DNA of 64,000 nt from an uncultured bacterium. Lineage in GTDB: Bacteria; Planctomycetota; Phycisphaerae; Phycisphaerales; SM1A02. The stretch is taken from the NCBI GenBank assembly GCA_903831295.1, contig CAIKXA010000020.1, positions 26,287 through 90,286 of the forward strand, in the 5' to 3' direction. Shown here in pieces: positions 9,935-19,706 of the stretch. The notes beneath the pieces were generated by a model. The model saw only the letters and a list, made by a program, of their open reading frames with translations, was not told the origin of the DNA and did not search any database. Both the position numbers and the translations under genes were made by a program. The stretch's first letter is position 1. Each line of letters opens with the position of its first letter.

Positions 9935-10849
9935 ATGGATACTTCAAGCATGTTGAATACGACATATTTGAGAAATGGCGGATTTCAAAAAAACAAACCA
10001 TGTTTGGTGGCTCAACTCATTTTGATATTGGTAATGGTTGGTTGTGTCAACACGCCCAATGCATCGCAGATTATTAAAAACGAAGTGCCTTCAGAGTCGA
10101 CACCTCACGAGAATCAAACAAGCGAAGCGGCAAAATCAAACACAAAGAAGAACGCCGAGCCGCCACACATTCTTGTGTTTACAAAAACAAAAGCGTATCG
10201 GCACAAGAATATTTCAGACGGAGTTAGAGCATTGCGGGAAATTGGACTTGGAAAATATGTGGTTGAACAAACAGAGGATGCCGGTGTTTTTACAATCAAA
10301 AATCTAAACAGATTTGCGGCCGTTGTGTTTTTAAGTACGACTGGCGATGTATTAAACACAGAACAACAAATTGCGTTTGAACAATACATTCACACAGGTG
10401 GTGGATATGTTGGAATCCACGCGGCCGCCGACACAGAATACGAATGGCCTTGGTATGGACAACTTGTTGGAGCTTGGTTTCTGGATCACACTAAAGTTAT
10501 TTTGGCCACCGTGCACCGAGAAGATAAGACACATATCAGCACGATTGAATTTCCAGATTCATGGAAGCGAGAAGACGAGTGGTACAGATTCAGAACTAAC
10601 CCAAGAAATAACGTCCATGTGTTGGTGTGCGTAAATGACCAAGATTTAGGAGAGGTGACAATGAATGGCGATCACCCAATTTCTTGGATGCATGAATTTG
10701 AGGGAGGGCGGGCGTGGTACACCGCTATGGGACATACATCAGAATCTTTTTTAGAACCCGAATTTCAAAAGCATGTTCTGGGTGGAATTGTGTGGGCAAT
10801 GCGCCAAACACAGCAATCTAGTTCGGCGGGATCTGATCAACGACCATAA
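9935..10849 (+). CDS. ThuA-like domain lipoprotein/secreted protein
   Basis: ILVFTKTKAYRHKNISDGVRALREIG, GGGYVGIHAAADTEYEWPWYGQLVGAWFLDH, HEFEGGRAWYTAMGHT; start at ATG 9935, N-terminal signal segment with lipobox-like LVMVGC. Confidence 0.9.
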   Translation: MDTSSMLNTTYLRNGGFQKNKPCLVAQLILILVMVGCVNTPNASQIIKNEVPSESTPHENQTSEAAKSNTKKNAEPPHILVFTKTKAYRHKNISDGVRALREIGLGKYVVEQTEDAGVFTIKNLNRFAAVVFLSTTGDVLNTEQQIAFEQYIHTGGGYVGIHAAADTEYEWPWYGQLVGAWFLDHTKVILATVHREDKTHISTIEFPDSWKREDEWYRFRTNPRNNVHVLVCVNDQDLGEVTMNGDHPISWMHEFEGGRAWYTAMGHTSESFLEPEFQKHVLGGIVWAMRQTQQSSSAGSDQRP

Positions 10850-10877
10850 AAAAACTGACCCGCTTAGGTCAATTTTT
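10848..10877. terminator. Bidirectional rho-independent terminator between convergent genes
   Basis: AAAAAAACTGACC-CGCTTA-GGTCAATTTTT: 5-bp stem flanked by A-run and T-run, between stops of ThuA and deoC. Confidence 0.7.
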
Positions 10878-10891
10878 CCAACACGAATTTT

Positions 10892-11863
10892 TTACTCTCC
10901 AAGATCCCACGCGGCGGCATATCTGCCTGTTTCAAGCTTTAGAATTTGCCGCAAAATATCGTTGGCAAGCGAGCTGGCGCCAAAGCGGAACAGGTTTGGA
11001 GTCAACCAATCGTCGCCTAGTGTTTCTTTGACCATGACCAAGTAGTGAAGCGCCTGCTTGGCTGTACGAATACCACCCGCGGGTTTCATACCAATCCTTG
11101 GACCGCCAGCAAGGTGCGTATCTCGAATCGCCTCAAGCATGACAAGTGTGACAGGCATGGTTGCCGCCGGTTGAACTTTTCCAGTGCTGGTTTTAATAAA
11201 AACTTCCCCATCCACGATCGGTTGAGCGCCCGGTCGACTCAAGATTGCGTCAATCGCCAAATCACTGGCGCGCCGAACATTATCAAGGGTTTCAAGCTCT
11301 CCGGTTTCAAGAATAATTTTCAAGTGGGCAGAGCCGCACGCGGCTTTTGTTTCAACAATTTCTTCTCGAACAGCCTCGAATTGACCCGAGAGAAAAAGTC
11401 CCCGGCTCACAACCATGTCAATCTCATCGGCTCCAGCAGCGACAGCGGCGCGAACATCTTGAAGACGAATATCAAGCGGGTATTGACCACTTGGAAAACC
11501 AGTCGCAACGGCGGCAATTTTGATTGAGTGTCCAGCAAGAGCTTCTTTGGCAACGCGAATTAACATTGGGTAAACACAAATCGCCGCGACTGACGGAACA
11601 GGATCCTTTAGCGGAGCGCTGGAGATGTGCGGAGAGATCGCCTTGGCGCAAAGGGCGCGAACTTTTTCGGGACTGTCCTTTCCTTCCAGTGTTGTAAGGT
11701 CCAGCATGGACATGGCCAACCGAAGACCAGATGCTTTGGTGGAAGCCTTAATACTTCGGGTGGTAAAGGATGCGGCGCGTCGCTTTGCCATAACCGCGTC
11801 AACAGCGGCACTGGTCTTAAATAAGTTGGGAATGGTTGATGAATCTTTCATTGCGAGTTTCAT
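10892..11863 (-). CDS. deoC: Deoxyribose-phosphate aldolase
   Basis: LTTLEGKDSPEKVRALCAKAI, ICVYPMLI, AAVATGFPSGQYPLDIRLQDVRAAVAAGADEIDMVVSR, VFIKTSTGK Schiff-base region. Confidence 0.95.
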   Translation of the reverse strand: MKLAMKDSSTIPNLFKTSAAVDAVMAKRRAASFTTRSIKASTKASGLRLAMSMLDLTTLEGKDSPEKVRALCAKAISPHISSAPLKDPVPSVAAICVYPMLIRVAKEALAGHSIKIAAVATGFPSGQYPLDIRLQDVRAAVAAGADEIDMVVSRGLFLSGQFEAVREEIVETKAACGSAHLKIILETGELETLDNVRRASDLAIDAILSRPGAQPIVDGEVFIKTSTGKVQPAATMPVTLVMLEAIRDTHLAGGPRIGMKPAGGIRTAKQALHYLVMVKETLGDDWLTPNLFRFGASSLANDILRQILKLETGRYAAAWDLGE

Positions 11864-11881
11864 CCCATCACAAATATGAAA

Positions 11882-12223
11882 CTAATTTCCGCGGGCTTGT
11901 TTAAAAATCTCCGAGAGATTCTTTGTGGTTCTTAAATCAAGAACCTTGTTGTAAACATCTCCATAGAAAATCATGAGTGTTTCACTACGATCATCGACCA
12001 ACCAAAGAAGATCGTAGGTTTCGGAACCGGTTTGATTACCAACCGTGATGGTGGACATGCAAAACCCATTCGATGTCACTACGGAATCAGCGTTGGCGGT
12101 TTGAATTTTTCCGGCCTGGGTAAGAATAAGTCCACCAAGAAAGAACGCGCTTGCCCAAAGGGCGACGGTGTTCATTTGAAAATTATTTGATTGCTTTTTC
12201 ATGGTTTTTAAAATTTCTATCAA
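11882..12223 (-). CDS. Small exported protein of unknown function
   Basis: N-terminal signal/TM segment, short acidic beta-rich C-terminus (YDLLWLVDDRSETLMIFYGD); start overlaps upstream stop. Confidence 0.6.
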   Translation of the reverse strand: MIEILKTMKKQSNNFQMNTVALWASAFFLGGLILTQAGKIQTANADSVVTSNGFCMSTITVGNQTGSETYDLLWLVDDRSETLMIFYGDVYNKVLDLRTTKNLSEIFKQARGN

Positions 12224-12522
12224 CGACTCTTTTGAGTTTGCTCCACTACTTTTGGAATATTTTTATAGCCAATGCCAAACAAACTCTTTGATGAGTCGTT
12301 CCAAGACAAAGAAATGAGCTCTTGATTGGATTGATCCAGGATGTAGGCAACGCCCGCTTGGTTCATGACATATTTTCCGCCAACCATGAGGTACTGACCC
12401 CGAGAACGACCGCTTTGCGCACCAGCGCTTGGTCCAAGCGAGACAAACGCAAGAACAGCCAGCAGGATTACGTTTAGGACAATGAGTGCGTTTTTGGGTT
12501 TAATATTTTTTCTGTTTCGCAT
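12220..12522 (-). CDS. Small exported protein of unknown function
   Basis: Signal peptide ALIVLNVILLAVLAFVSLGPSAGAQS, then GKYVMNQAGVAYILDQSNQELISLSW. Confidence 0.6.
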   Translation of the reverse strand: MRNRKNIKPKNALIVLNVILLAVLAFVSLGPSAGAQSGRSRGQYLMVGGKYVMNQAGVAYILDQSNQELISLSWNDSSKSLFGIGYKNIPKVVEQTQKSR

Positions 12523-12555
12523 GATTTCTTTCTCAGTTTTACTTGGCTTGTTTCA

Positions 12556-12756
12556 TCAATCAATATTCGCGCGCTTGGATGTGAAAAGACTCACATATAC
12601 AGCGCCACCGACCAACACGAATGCCAGCCCGTAACCAATAAGTGGCCAACCGCCCGGGTTTGCCAATTCCGGCATTGGTGGAGCGTCAGCAAACGCAAGC
12701 GCGGTTGTTGCGGGTGTTAAAAAAACGACCAACTTGAAAAACATCTTCATTGGCAC
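12556..12756 (-). CDS. Small two-TM/secreted membrane protein
   Basis: 66 aa: signal peptide then Pro-rich linker and second TM (WPLIGYGLAFVLVGGAVYVSLF) with short basic tail. Confidence 0.55.
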   Translation of the reverse strand: MPMKMFFKLVVFLTPATTALAFADAPPMPELANPGGWPLIGYGLAFVLVGGAVYVSLFTSKRANID

Positions 12757-12811
12757 AGTCTAACCAATCATTGACAATAGATAAATTCGCCCGCGCCGAA
12801 AAATGCAGGGA

Positions 12812-14236
12812 TTATGAAGCCAACAACTTGTCTGGATTTTCCAAGAACCCAAGCACAGTGTTTAAAAATCTCGCACCTTCGGCTCCATCCACAATGCGGT
12901 GATCACACGAAAGACTGAGCGGCAAAACAAGTCCCGCATAGAACGCGCCGTCTTTGGTTAAAACCTGCTCCTTGGCGCGGCCAACAGCAAGGATTGCGAC
13001 TTCTGGATAATTGATAATTGGCGTGGCAAACGTTCCACCATAACTACCCACATTGCTCATGGTGAATGTTCCACCAACAAGATTTTCACGCGCGACAGTG
13101 CGCTGTTTGCAGGATTCGGCGAGTTCTTTCACAAGCGTGGCCAACTCGCCAACATTTTTCTGGTGGGCGTTGCGAAGAACTGGAACCATGAGACCATGAT
13201 CGGTATCCACCGCACAACCAAGATGGATTGGATCCTTGATCAAAATTTCCTCATTCGCATCATCCACGTTTGCGTTTAGTGTTGGATGTTTACGCAACGC
13301 CTTGCACACGGCAAGCATGACAAACGGCAACATGCTGAGTTTTGTTCCCAGGGCGGCGGCGTATTCCTTGCGCTTGCGATCAAGCTTGGTCACATCTGCG
13401 CTATCAACCACGGTGAAATGCACGGCGGTCTTCACGGAAAGATCCAGCGCCTGAGCAATCTTTCGGCGAATGCCACGGAATGGAATGCACTCCTTCACCC
13501 CGTCGCGATTCACGTTTGGATATGCGACAGAAAGTGTTGACGCAGTTGTGGTGACAGTATTGTCATTTGTGTTTGAGTTTTTGATTGGTTGAGCGATGAC
13601 AACCCGCGACGCCGTTGTTTCAAGGGCAACCTCCGCAGCGCCTTGGCTTACAGCCTGAAGATCACTCGCGGTCACTCGACCACCACGACCAGTTCCGCGA
13701 ACTTGTTGAATGTTCACGCCCAACTCCTTGGCAATCCTGCGAACCGCGGGTGTGGCCAGTGATTTATTGGCACCAGAAGAAACGCTTTCGTGTTCAGGTT
13801 GGCGGGCGAATCGGCTTGGAACACCAAGCGAACCACTCACATTTCCAACAACAGTTCCAGCATCTTCGGTGGCGTCGCTTTTTGCATCGGCTTTGGCGGC
13901 CGCAACAGGAGCAGGGGCGGCGTGTTGTTTGGCGGCCACAGAAACGGTTTTTGTTGGCGCCACAACACCAGCATTCTTAGCCGCATAGCGAACCAAAACG
14001 CTTCCAACCAAAATGGTGTCACCGGCTTTTCCGCACAACTCACCAATCACGCCATTCCAGGGACTTGGAACTTCAACAAGCGCCTTGTCTGTTTCCATTT
14101 CCGCCATTGTTTGGTGTTCCTTCACGGTATCACCAACCTGCACGCGCCATTTAATAAGTTCAGCCTCGTGAACACCCTCACCAAGATCCGGAAGAATGAA
14201 ATGACTTTTGTCGTCAGGTTGTTTTACGCCAGCCAT
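12812..14236 (-). CDS. 2-oxo acid dehydrogenase E2 (dihydrolipoamide acyltransferase)
   Basis: Lipoyl domain METDKALVEVPSP, peripheral subunit-binding domain (ATPAVRRIAKELGVNIQQVRGTGRGGRVTASDL), catalytic SLSCDHRIVDGAEGARF. Confidence 0.95.
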   Translation of the reverse strand: MAGVKQPDDKSHFILPDLGEGVHEAELIKWRVQVGDTVKEHQTMAEMETDKALVEVPSPWNGVIGELCGKAGDTILVGSVLVRYAAKNAGVVAPTKTVSVAAKQHAAPAPVAAAKADAKSDATEDAGTVVGNVSGSLGVPSRFARQPEHESVSSGANKSLATPAVRRIAKELGVNIQQVRGTGRGGRVTASDLQAVSQGAAEVALETTASRVVIAQPIKNSNTNDNTVTTTASTLSVAYPNVNRDGVKECIPFRGIRRKIAQALDLSVKTAVHFTVVDSADVTKLDRKRKEYAAALGTKLSMLPFVMLAVCKALRKHPTLNANVDDANEEILIKDPIHLGCAVDTDHGLMVPVLRNAHQKNVGELATLVKELAESCKQRTVARENLVGGTFTMSNVGSYGGTFATPIINYPEVAILAVGRAKEQVLTKDGAFYAGLVLPLSLSCDHRIVDGAEGARFLNTVLGFLENPDKLLAS

Positions 14237-14294
14237 GTGAAGTTCTCCAAGAGTGAATTAAAGTGTGTGTTTGGTGGTAATGAGCGAGCACAAA

Positions 14295-15263
14295 TTAGTA
14301 TGCGGCGGTTTCTTCAATTGCTCGAGCAATTCGATCCGCGTCCGGCATGTAATCAAGTTCAAGTTTGTAATAAGGCATGATGGTGTCAAATCCAGCCACG
14401 CGCTGCACTGGAGATTCCAGATACAAGAAGCATCGCTCCATAATGCGCGCGGCAATTTCGGCACCAAACCCGCATGTTTTAGGGGCTTCATGAACAATGA
14501 CACAGCGGCCCGTTTTCTTAACGCTGGCTTCGACCGCATCCATATCAAATGGATAGAGCGTGCGAAGATCAATCAGTTCGATAGAGCGACCACTGCGCTC
14601 AATGGCTTGCATGCATTGAACAACACTGGCTCCCCAACTCACCACCGTCATTTCATTTCCCTCACACACCACGCGGGCCTTGCCAAGTGGAAGCGTGTAT
14701 TCATCTTCGGGAACCTCTTCGCGGAAGGCGCGGTAAATGCGCTTGGGTTCAAAGAACATGACCGGATCTGGATCACGGATGGCCGCGATCAACAAACCCT
14801 TGGCGTCATATGGACTGCTTGGCATAACTACTTTGATGCCGGGTTGATGAATGTAAATACTTTCTGGACTATCGGAGTGAAGTTCGGGCGCGTGAATTCC
14901 GCCGCCAACAGGAATACGAATGGTGAGAGGCACAGTCATGGCTCCACGGGTGCGCGTGCGCATGCGGGCGGCGTGACTGCAAATCTGGTCATACGCCGGG
15001 CCAAGAAATCCCTCGAATTGAATTTCTGGGATTGGGCGCAAGCCAGCCATGGCAAGACCAATGCTTGTTCCAATGATTCCGCTTTCCGCAAGCGGTGTAT
15101 CAACCACACGCTTGCCACCAAATCTTTTGTGAAGGCCCTCGGTGACGCGGAACACGCCGCCGTTTAAGCCAACATCTTCGCCAAGAATCAGCACGCGTTC
15201 ATCGCGCTCCATTTCTTGAATGAGCGCCAAATTGATTGCTTGCACCAGTGTTAGGTTTGCCAT
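14295..15263 (-). CDS. 2-oxo acid dehydrogenase E1 beta subunit
   Basis: ILGEDVGLNGGVFRVTEGLHKRFG, DTPLAESGIIGTSIGLAMAGLRPIPEIQF transketolase Pyr-domain motifs. Confidence 0.95.
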   Translation of the reverse strand: MANLTLVQAINLALIQEMERDERVLILGEDVGLNGGVFRVTEGLHKRFGGKRVVDTPLAESGIIGTSIGLAMAGLRPIPEIQFEGFLGPAYDQICSHAARMRTRTRGAMTVPLTIRIPVGGGIHAPELHSDSPESIYIHQPGIKVVMPSSPYDAKGLLIAAIRDPDPVMFFEPKRIYRAFREEVPEDEYTLPLGKARVVCEGNEMTVVSWGASVVQCMQAIERSGRSIELIDLRTLYPFDMDAVEASVKKTGRCVIVHEAPKTCGFGAEIAARIMERCFLYLESPVQRVAGFDTIMPYYKLELDYMPDADRIARAIEETAAY

Positions 15264-15275
15264 GGTGTTGTTCCT

Positions 15276-16409
15276 TTAGTGTGAAGTTTTTGCGGGCAGT
15301 TCAATGACTGCGCCATCAATTTGTGATGGGTCCTGACCAATGCCGTGTGTTTGCATGGTGTCGCGCTGCAGCGCAAGGTCGGGTGGAATTGTTGCATACA
15401 TGTTGTTGAAGAAGTCGTCGCGGTTTGGCGGAGCAATTGATTCCGCTCGCTCAACCGCCGCGGCCACATCGCGTTGAGCGCGTTCGGCAAGCGCGGCCTC
15501 TTTTGTGTCATCCCAAAGACCACGCGTGGTGAGGAATTTACGAATGCGAAGAATTGGATCGCGGGTTTTCCATGCGTCAACTTCGGCCTGGTCGCGGTAG
15601 CGACGAGCGTCATCTGCGGTGGTGTGATCACCCAAACGATATGTGACCGCCTCGATAAAGAATGGTCGTCCCTTTTCGCGGGCAAGCGCGGCGGCTTTTC
15701 GCACGCAATACACCACGGAGAAAATATCGTTTCCATCGCATTGAATGGTGTCCATTCCATAAGCCACGGCGCGTTGCGCAACGGTTGGCGCGGAGCATTG
15801 AATTTTTCCAGGCACACTGATGGCCCAGAAATTATTTTGGCAGAAGAAGATCACGGGAATATCCAAGTTGGCCGCAAAATTCATGGCTTCATGAAAGTCG
15901 CCTTCGCTTGTTGCGCCATCACCAAAGAAGGTGCATGCCAAACGTTTTTCGCCACGATATTTAGCGGCCCAAGCCAAACCCGTGGCGTGCAACATCTGCG
16001 TGCCAATAGGAATTGCAAGCGGCATGCAATACAACTCGCGCGGAATTGCGTTGCCACGCTCATCACCCATCCAGTGCAACAAAATCATTTCCATTGGAAG
16101 ACCGCGCCAGAACAGGCCGGCATTTTCGCGGTAACACGGAACCAACCAATCGGTTTTATCCAACGCATAAGCCGCGCCCATGCTTGTGGCTTCTTGACCC
16201 ATGTTCTGCGGAAATGTTCCCATACGGCCGGAGCGTTGAAGTTTGAAAGCAACTTCGTCTAGATGGCGACATATGCACATGTGCTCATACAGGCGAACAA
16301 GATCAGTGTCCGGAATCAAACCCGCGCCCAACTTTTCATCAAAGTTGGCGTTCACATCCAGAATGGAGACGTGGTCAATCGTGGTGGTAAAAGCGCTCTT
16401 GATTGGCAT
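15276..16409 (-). CDS. 2-oxo acid dehydrogenase E1 alpha subunit
   Basis: TPP-binding FFGDGATSEGDFHEAMNFAANLDIPVIFFCQNN, YRLGDHTTADDARRYR. Confidence 0.95.
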   Translation of the reverse strand: MPIKSAFTTTIDHVSILDVNANFDEKLGAGLIPDTDLVRLYEHMCICRHLDEVAFKLQRSGRMGTFPQNMGQEATSMGAAYALDKTDWLVPCYRENAGLFWRGLPMEMILLHWMGDERGNAIPRELYCMPLAIPIGTQMLHATGLAWAAKYRGEKRLACTFFGDGATSEGDFHEAMNFAANLDIPVIFFCQNNFWAISVPGKIQCSAPTVAQRAVAYGMDTIQCDGNDIFSVVYCVRKAAALAREKGRPFFIEAVTYRLGDHTTADDARRYRDQAEVDAWKTRDPILRIRKFLTTRGLWDDTKEAALAERAQRDVAAAVERAESIAPPNRDDFFNNMYATIPPDLALQRDTMQTHGIGQDPSQIDGAVIELPAKTSH

Positions 16410-16499
16410 GGTGATTTCCTAGGACAAATAACTTGTTTCAACAAATAAAGCAGACTTTGCGTCGATTGCAAAAGTGTACCGAACGAACTGTGTATTTCG

Positions 16500-17585
16500 T
16501 CAAGCGGTGGTGGCGACTCGTTTGGGATTTACTTGGCCATTTGTGCGGCCATGTTCAATTCGACGCTTGGCATAAGCAACAGCCGCCTCGTGCGTGCTGT
16601 GGGCGCTGTTTGCTTCTTTCAAAACGGAAGTTGTCGTGTGTTCGATTTGATCGATCTTTTGGTTGATCTGCCCCTCGGTCATTCCCAAATACAAACCAGC
16701 CAAACGAATAAGACCACCGGCGTTCACAACAAAATCTGGTCCATACAAAATGCCACACTTTTTTAGGCGCGCGCCATCATCAATCGCGTGCAGTAGTTGA
16801 TTGTTGGCGGTGCCACACACAATTTCACACTTGAGATTGGTGATGGTTCGGTCATCCAGAACGCCACCCAGCGCGCACGGAGCAAGAATGTCCATCTTGG
16901 TGGTGAAAATATTTTCATTGTCGCCCACCGCGGCGATTCCCAGTTCCTTCACGGCTTTCTCAAGCGCGCCGCGATTCACATCGCTCGCAATTACTTTGGC
17001 GCCAGCTTCTTTGCACAACTTGGCAACACGATAACCCGTGGCGCCAACACCTTGCACGCCAATTGTCATGCCAGAAAAATCAACCTTGCGGCCAAAGTGT
17101 TTCAAGCACGCCTTCATGGCGTTAAAGCAACCGGTCGCGGTGAACGGACTTGGGTCGCCACCATGACTGACGGTTTCACCACCCATGACGTGTTGGGTTT
17201 CCTCAGCCATCCAATCGCAGAATTGCGGCGTCACACCAACATCTTCCGCGGCGATATATGCGCCATTCATAGTGTCAACAAAGCGACCCATCGCGCGGCC
17301 CTCGGCCTCTGTTGCCGCCTGGCCAGGCTTGATCAAGATCACGCTTTTTGCGCCGCCCATTGCAAGATCCGCGGCAGCGGATTTGTAGGTCATGCCTTCT
17401 GATAGACGAAGCACGTCGCGGATTGCCTCAGCTTCATCGGTGTATGCCCAACGGCGCGTACCGCCAAGCGCGTTACCAAGCACCGTGCTGTGAATTGCAA
17501 TGATGGAGCGAAGACCAGTGGCTGAGTCGTGGTGAAAGCAAAGTCGTTCGTGACCATGATCCGCGAGTGTTTCAAAAAGCTTCAT
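16500..17585 (-). CDS. Leucine/valine/phenylalanine dehydrogenase
   Basis: LGNALGGTRRW, KSAAADLAMGGAKSVILIKPG, GVQGVGATGYRVAKLCKEAGAKVIASDVN. Confidence 0.92.
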   Translation of the reverse strand: MKLFETLADHGHERLCFHHDSATGLRSIIAIHSTVLGNALGGTRRWAYTDEAEAIRDVLRLSEGMTYKSAAADLAMGGAKSVILIKPGQAATEAEGRAMGRFVDTMNGAYIAAEDVGVTPQFCDWMAEETQHVMGGETVSHGGDPSPFTATGCFNAMKACLKHFGRKVDFSGMTIGVQGVGATGYRVAKLCKEAGAKVIASDVNRGALEKAVKELGIAAVGDNENIFTTKMDILAPCALGGVLDDRTITNLKCEIVCGTANNQLLHAIDDGARLKKCGILYGPDFVVNAGGLIRLAGLYLGMTEGQINQKIDQIEHTTTSVLKEANSAHSTHEAAVAYAKRRIEHGRTNGQVNPKRVATTA

Positions 17586-17636
17586 GAATGCAACCTTCCG
17601 TATGAATTAAAGAAATAAATAAATGAGAACACCAAA

Positions 17637-19577
17637 CTATTTTCCAACCTTGACACCATCAAACACACTTCCTGAACCAAATTGTGGAATAGATGATTGG
17701 TTTACTTTTTGACCAGACCCACGCGCCTTTAAATCCATGGTGCGCTCTGGAATGGTGTACGCGGAATTTGGCAGTAGATCTGAACGCAACATGGCCGCCG
17801 CCGCGGCGCGCTTCATTGTGGAATCCGTGTTGTTGTGCAAAGATCGGATTTCCGCCTGGATTTCAAGATTTGCCATTGCAACAAGATGTTCAACCATGGC
17901 CATGTCGTGTTCGAGCGCGTTGCCCTCAAGACCATTTCGCAGCGCGCGGTCAAGTTTAGAAATTGAGCACACCATGGCGTGAATCCAAAGAGCGCACATG
18001 GAGAGGCGCGCCTGCACAGTCTGGTTGGTGATAAGTTTTTCTTCGTGCTCTTTGAAAGCCATCTTCACTTGGTGGCTGTGTTCACGAATGTGCATCATGG
18101 TTGAAAGACCAAACCGCTTCAGGCGCGGATGCAGCATTTCGGATTTTGGAAGACCACCACGGATACCCAGGAAAAGTTCGCTGCCAATTTTCACGGCGCT
18201 ACTCATAGCCTTTAGAGGATTGGCGCGAACCGAAAGCATCCACTCACCAAGTTGTTTGGAGCCGTATGCAAATATGAAACTGTGCATGACTTCATTTGCG
18301 CCCTCAACAATAATGTTGATGCGCGAGTCGCGCCAAATTCGCTCGATGCCGTTCTCGGTCATGTAACTTTCGCCGCCCATGATTTGCATGGTGTCATCCA
18401 CCACGCGGTAACCCATTTCACTGCAGAACACCTTGCACATAGCGGTTTCCAACATGATGTCGTCGTCGTGTCGATCAAGGAAGCCGGTGGTCATATAAAG
18501 AATGGCGTCCATGGCATACAGGCGCGCGCCCATACGCGCGATTTTTTCTTGGATGAGATCAAATTCCGCGATGGGCCGATCAAATTGATAGCGGTATTTG
18601 GCCCATTTACATGCTTGTTCATAAGCGAATGTGGCTCCGCCCAACATACCGGCACTGAGAGTGCAACGACCGTAATTTAAACATGTCAGCGCAACATTTA
18701 GGCCGCGACCTTCTTTGTGAAGAAGATTTTCCTTTGGCACTTTGACGTTGGTGAGCTTGATGCGCGCTTGCCATGTTCCGCGAATACCGCACTTGGAGCG
18801 ATTGCGGCTGAAGATTTCAACACCCTCCATGTCGGGAGTGCAAATAAGCGCGCTGACCGCGTCCTTTTCTTTTCCCGTCTTGGGGTCTTTTAGTTTTTGT
18901 TTAGCCATCACGGTGAAGAAACCAGCGAGCGCGGCGCTTGTGGCCCATTTCTTTTCACCATTGAGGATGTAGAAATTTCCACACGGACTAATTTCACAAC
19001 GCGTTTCTTGACCACCCGCGTCGCAACCAACATTTGGCTCGCTTAGGCAAAATGCGGAAAGTGAATCCTTCGCCATTCTTGTTAGAAAACGGCTCTTTTG
19101 TTCGTTGTTTCCAAAAAGCATCAGCGCCTTGCAACCAATGCTTTGATGCGCGCTGACAAGCACCGCGGTGCTGCCGCAATAGCGGCCAATGAGCTCGAGT
19201 GAGCGGTTGTAGCTGGTAATGCCAAAATTGCCGCCGCCATATTCCTTTGGAATGGTCATGCCAAGCGCGCCCAAATCAAAGAGACGCTTCACAACCCAAT
19301 CTGGAATTTCTTGTTTCTGATCGATTTCAATGGCGGGATGTTCTGTCTTGAGATATTGCTCAAGTGCGGCAAGAAGTTGGTCGCAGCGCGCGGTTTCTTC
19401 CGCGGAACTTTCTGGATAAGGAAAGGCGACCGATTCACGGAAGTTGCCCCAGAAATAATTTTTTACCAAACCCATTTTTTCCGGATCTGGTCCAAGCATC
19501 TCTTGAGCTTGCTCGATTTGTTTGCGATCTTTTTCAGAAACGTTTTTTAAATCAGTGGCAAGATTTGTGGCGGCCAT
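17637..19577 (-). CDS. Long-form acyl-CoA dehydrogenase
   Basis: IPKEYGGGNFG, LSEPNVGCDAGGQET, MGGESYMTENGIERIWRDSRINIIVEGANEV; about 646 aa, ACADVL/ACAD9-like length. Confidence 0.93.
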   Translation of the reverse strand: MAATNLATDLKNVSEKDRKQIEQAQEMLGPDPEKMGLVKNYFWGNFRESVAFPYPESSAEETARCDQLLAALEQYLKTEHPAIEIDQKQEIPDWVVKRLFDLGALGMTIPKEYGGGNFGITSYNRSLELIGRYCGSTAVLVSAHQSIGCKALMLFGNNEQKSRFLTRMAKDSLSAFCLSEPNVGCDAGGQETRCEISPCGNFYILNGEKKWATSAALAGFFTVMAKQKLKDPKTGKEKDAVSALICTPDMEGVEIFSRNRSKCGIRGTWQARIKLTNVKVPKENLLHKEGRGLNVALTCLNYGRCTLSAGMLGGATFAYEQACKWAKYRYQFDRPIAEFDLIQEKIARMGARLYAMDAILYMTTGFLDRHDDDIMLETAMCKVFCSEMGYRVVDDTMQIMGGESYMTENGIERIWRDSRINIIVEGANEVMHSFIFAYGSKQLGEWMLSVRANPLKAMSSAVKIGSELFLGIRGGLPKSEMLHPRLKRFGLSTMMHIREHSHQVKMAFKEHEEKLITNQTVQARLSMCALWIHAMVCSISKLDRALRNGLEGNALEHDMAMVEHLVAMANLEIQAEIRSLHNNTDSTMKRAAAAAMLRSDLLPNSAYTIPERTMDLKARGSGQKVNQSSIPQFGSGSVFDGVKVGK

Positions 19578-19613
19578 GGTGAACTCCTAAAGATTGTCAG
19601 GGCGATGATGTCT

Positions 19614-19639
19614 ATTCAACGCTGATAAGAGTGTTGAAT
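19614..19639. repeat. Inverted repeat in acyl-CoA dehydrogenase upstream region
   Basis: ATTCAACGCT-GATAAG-AGTGTTGAAT, 10-bp stem with one G-T wobble, about 40 bp upstream of the 19577 start codon. Confidence 0.5.
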
Positions 19640-19706
19640 CAACCCCTAAATCCAATCCAATGTAAGAAAAATTAAAATATGCATACAGCCAGGGCGACTG
19701 AGATGT

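Noticed and set aside
14265-15167. 300-aa plus-strand ORF
   Set aside because: Antisense to the clearly coding E1 beta gene; composition typical of antisense frames in this genome and no family similarity
15474-16262. 262-aa plus-strand ORF
   Set aside because: Antisense to E1 alpha; no protein-like motifs
16797-17402. 201-aa plus-strand ORF
   Set aside because: Antisense to leucine dehydrogenase; shadow frame
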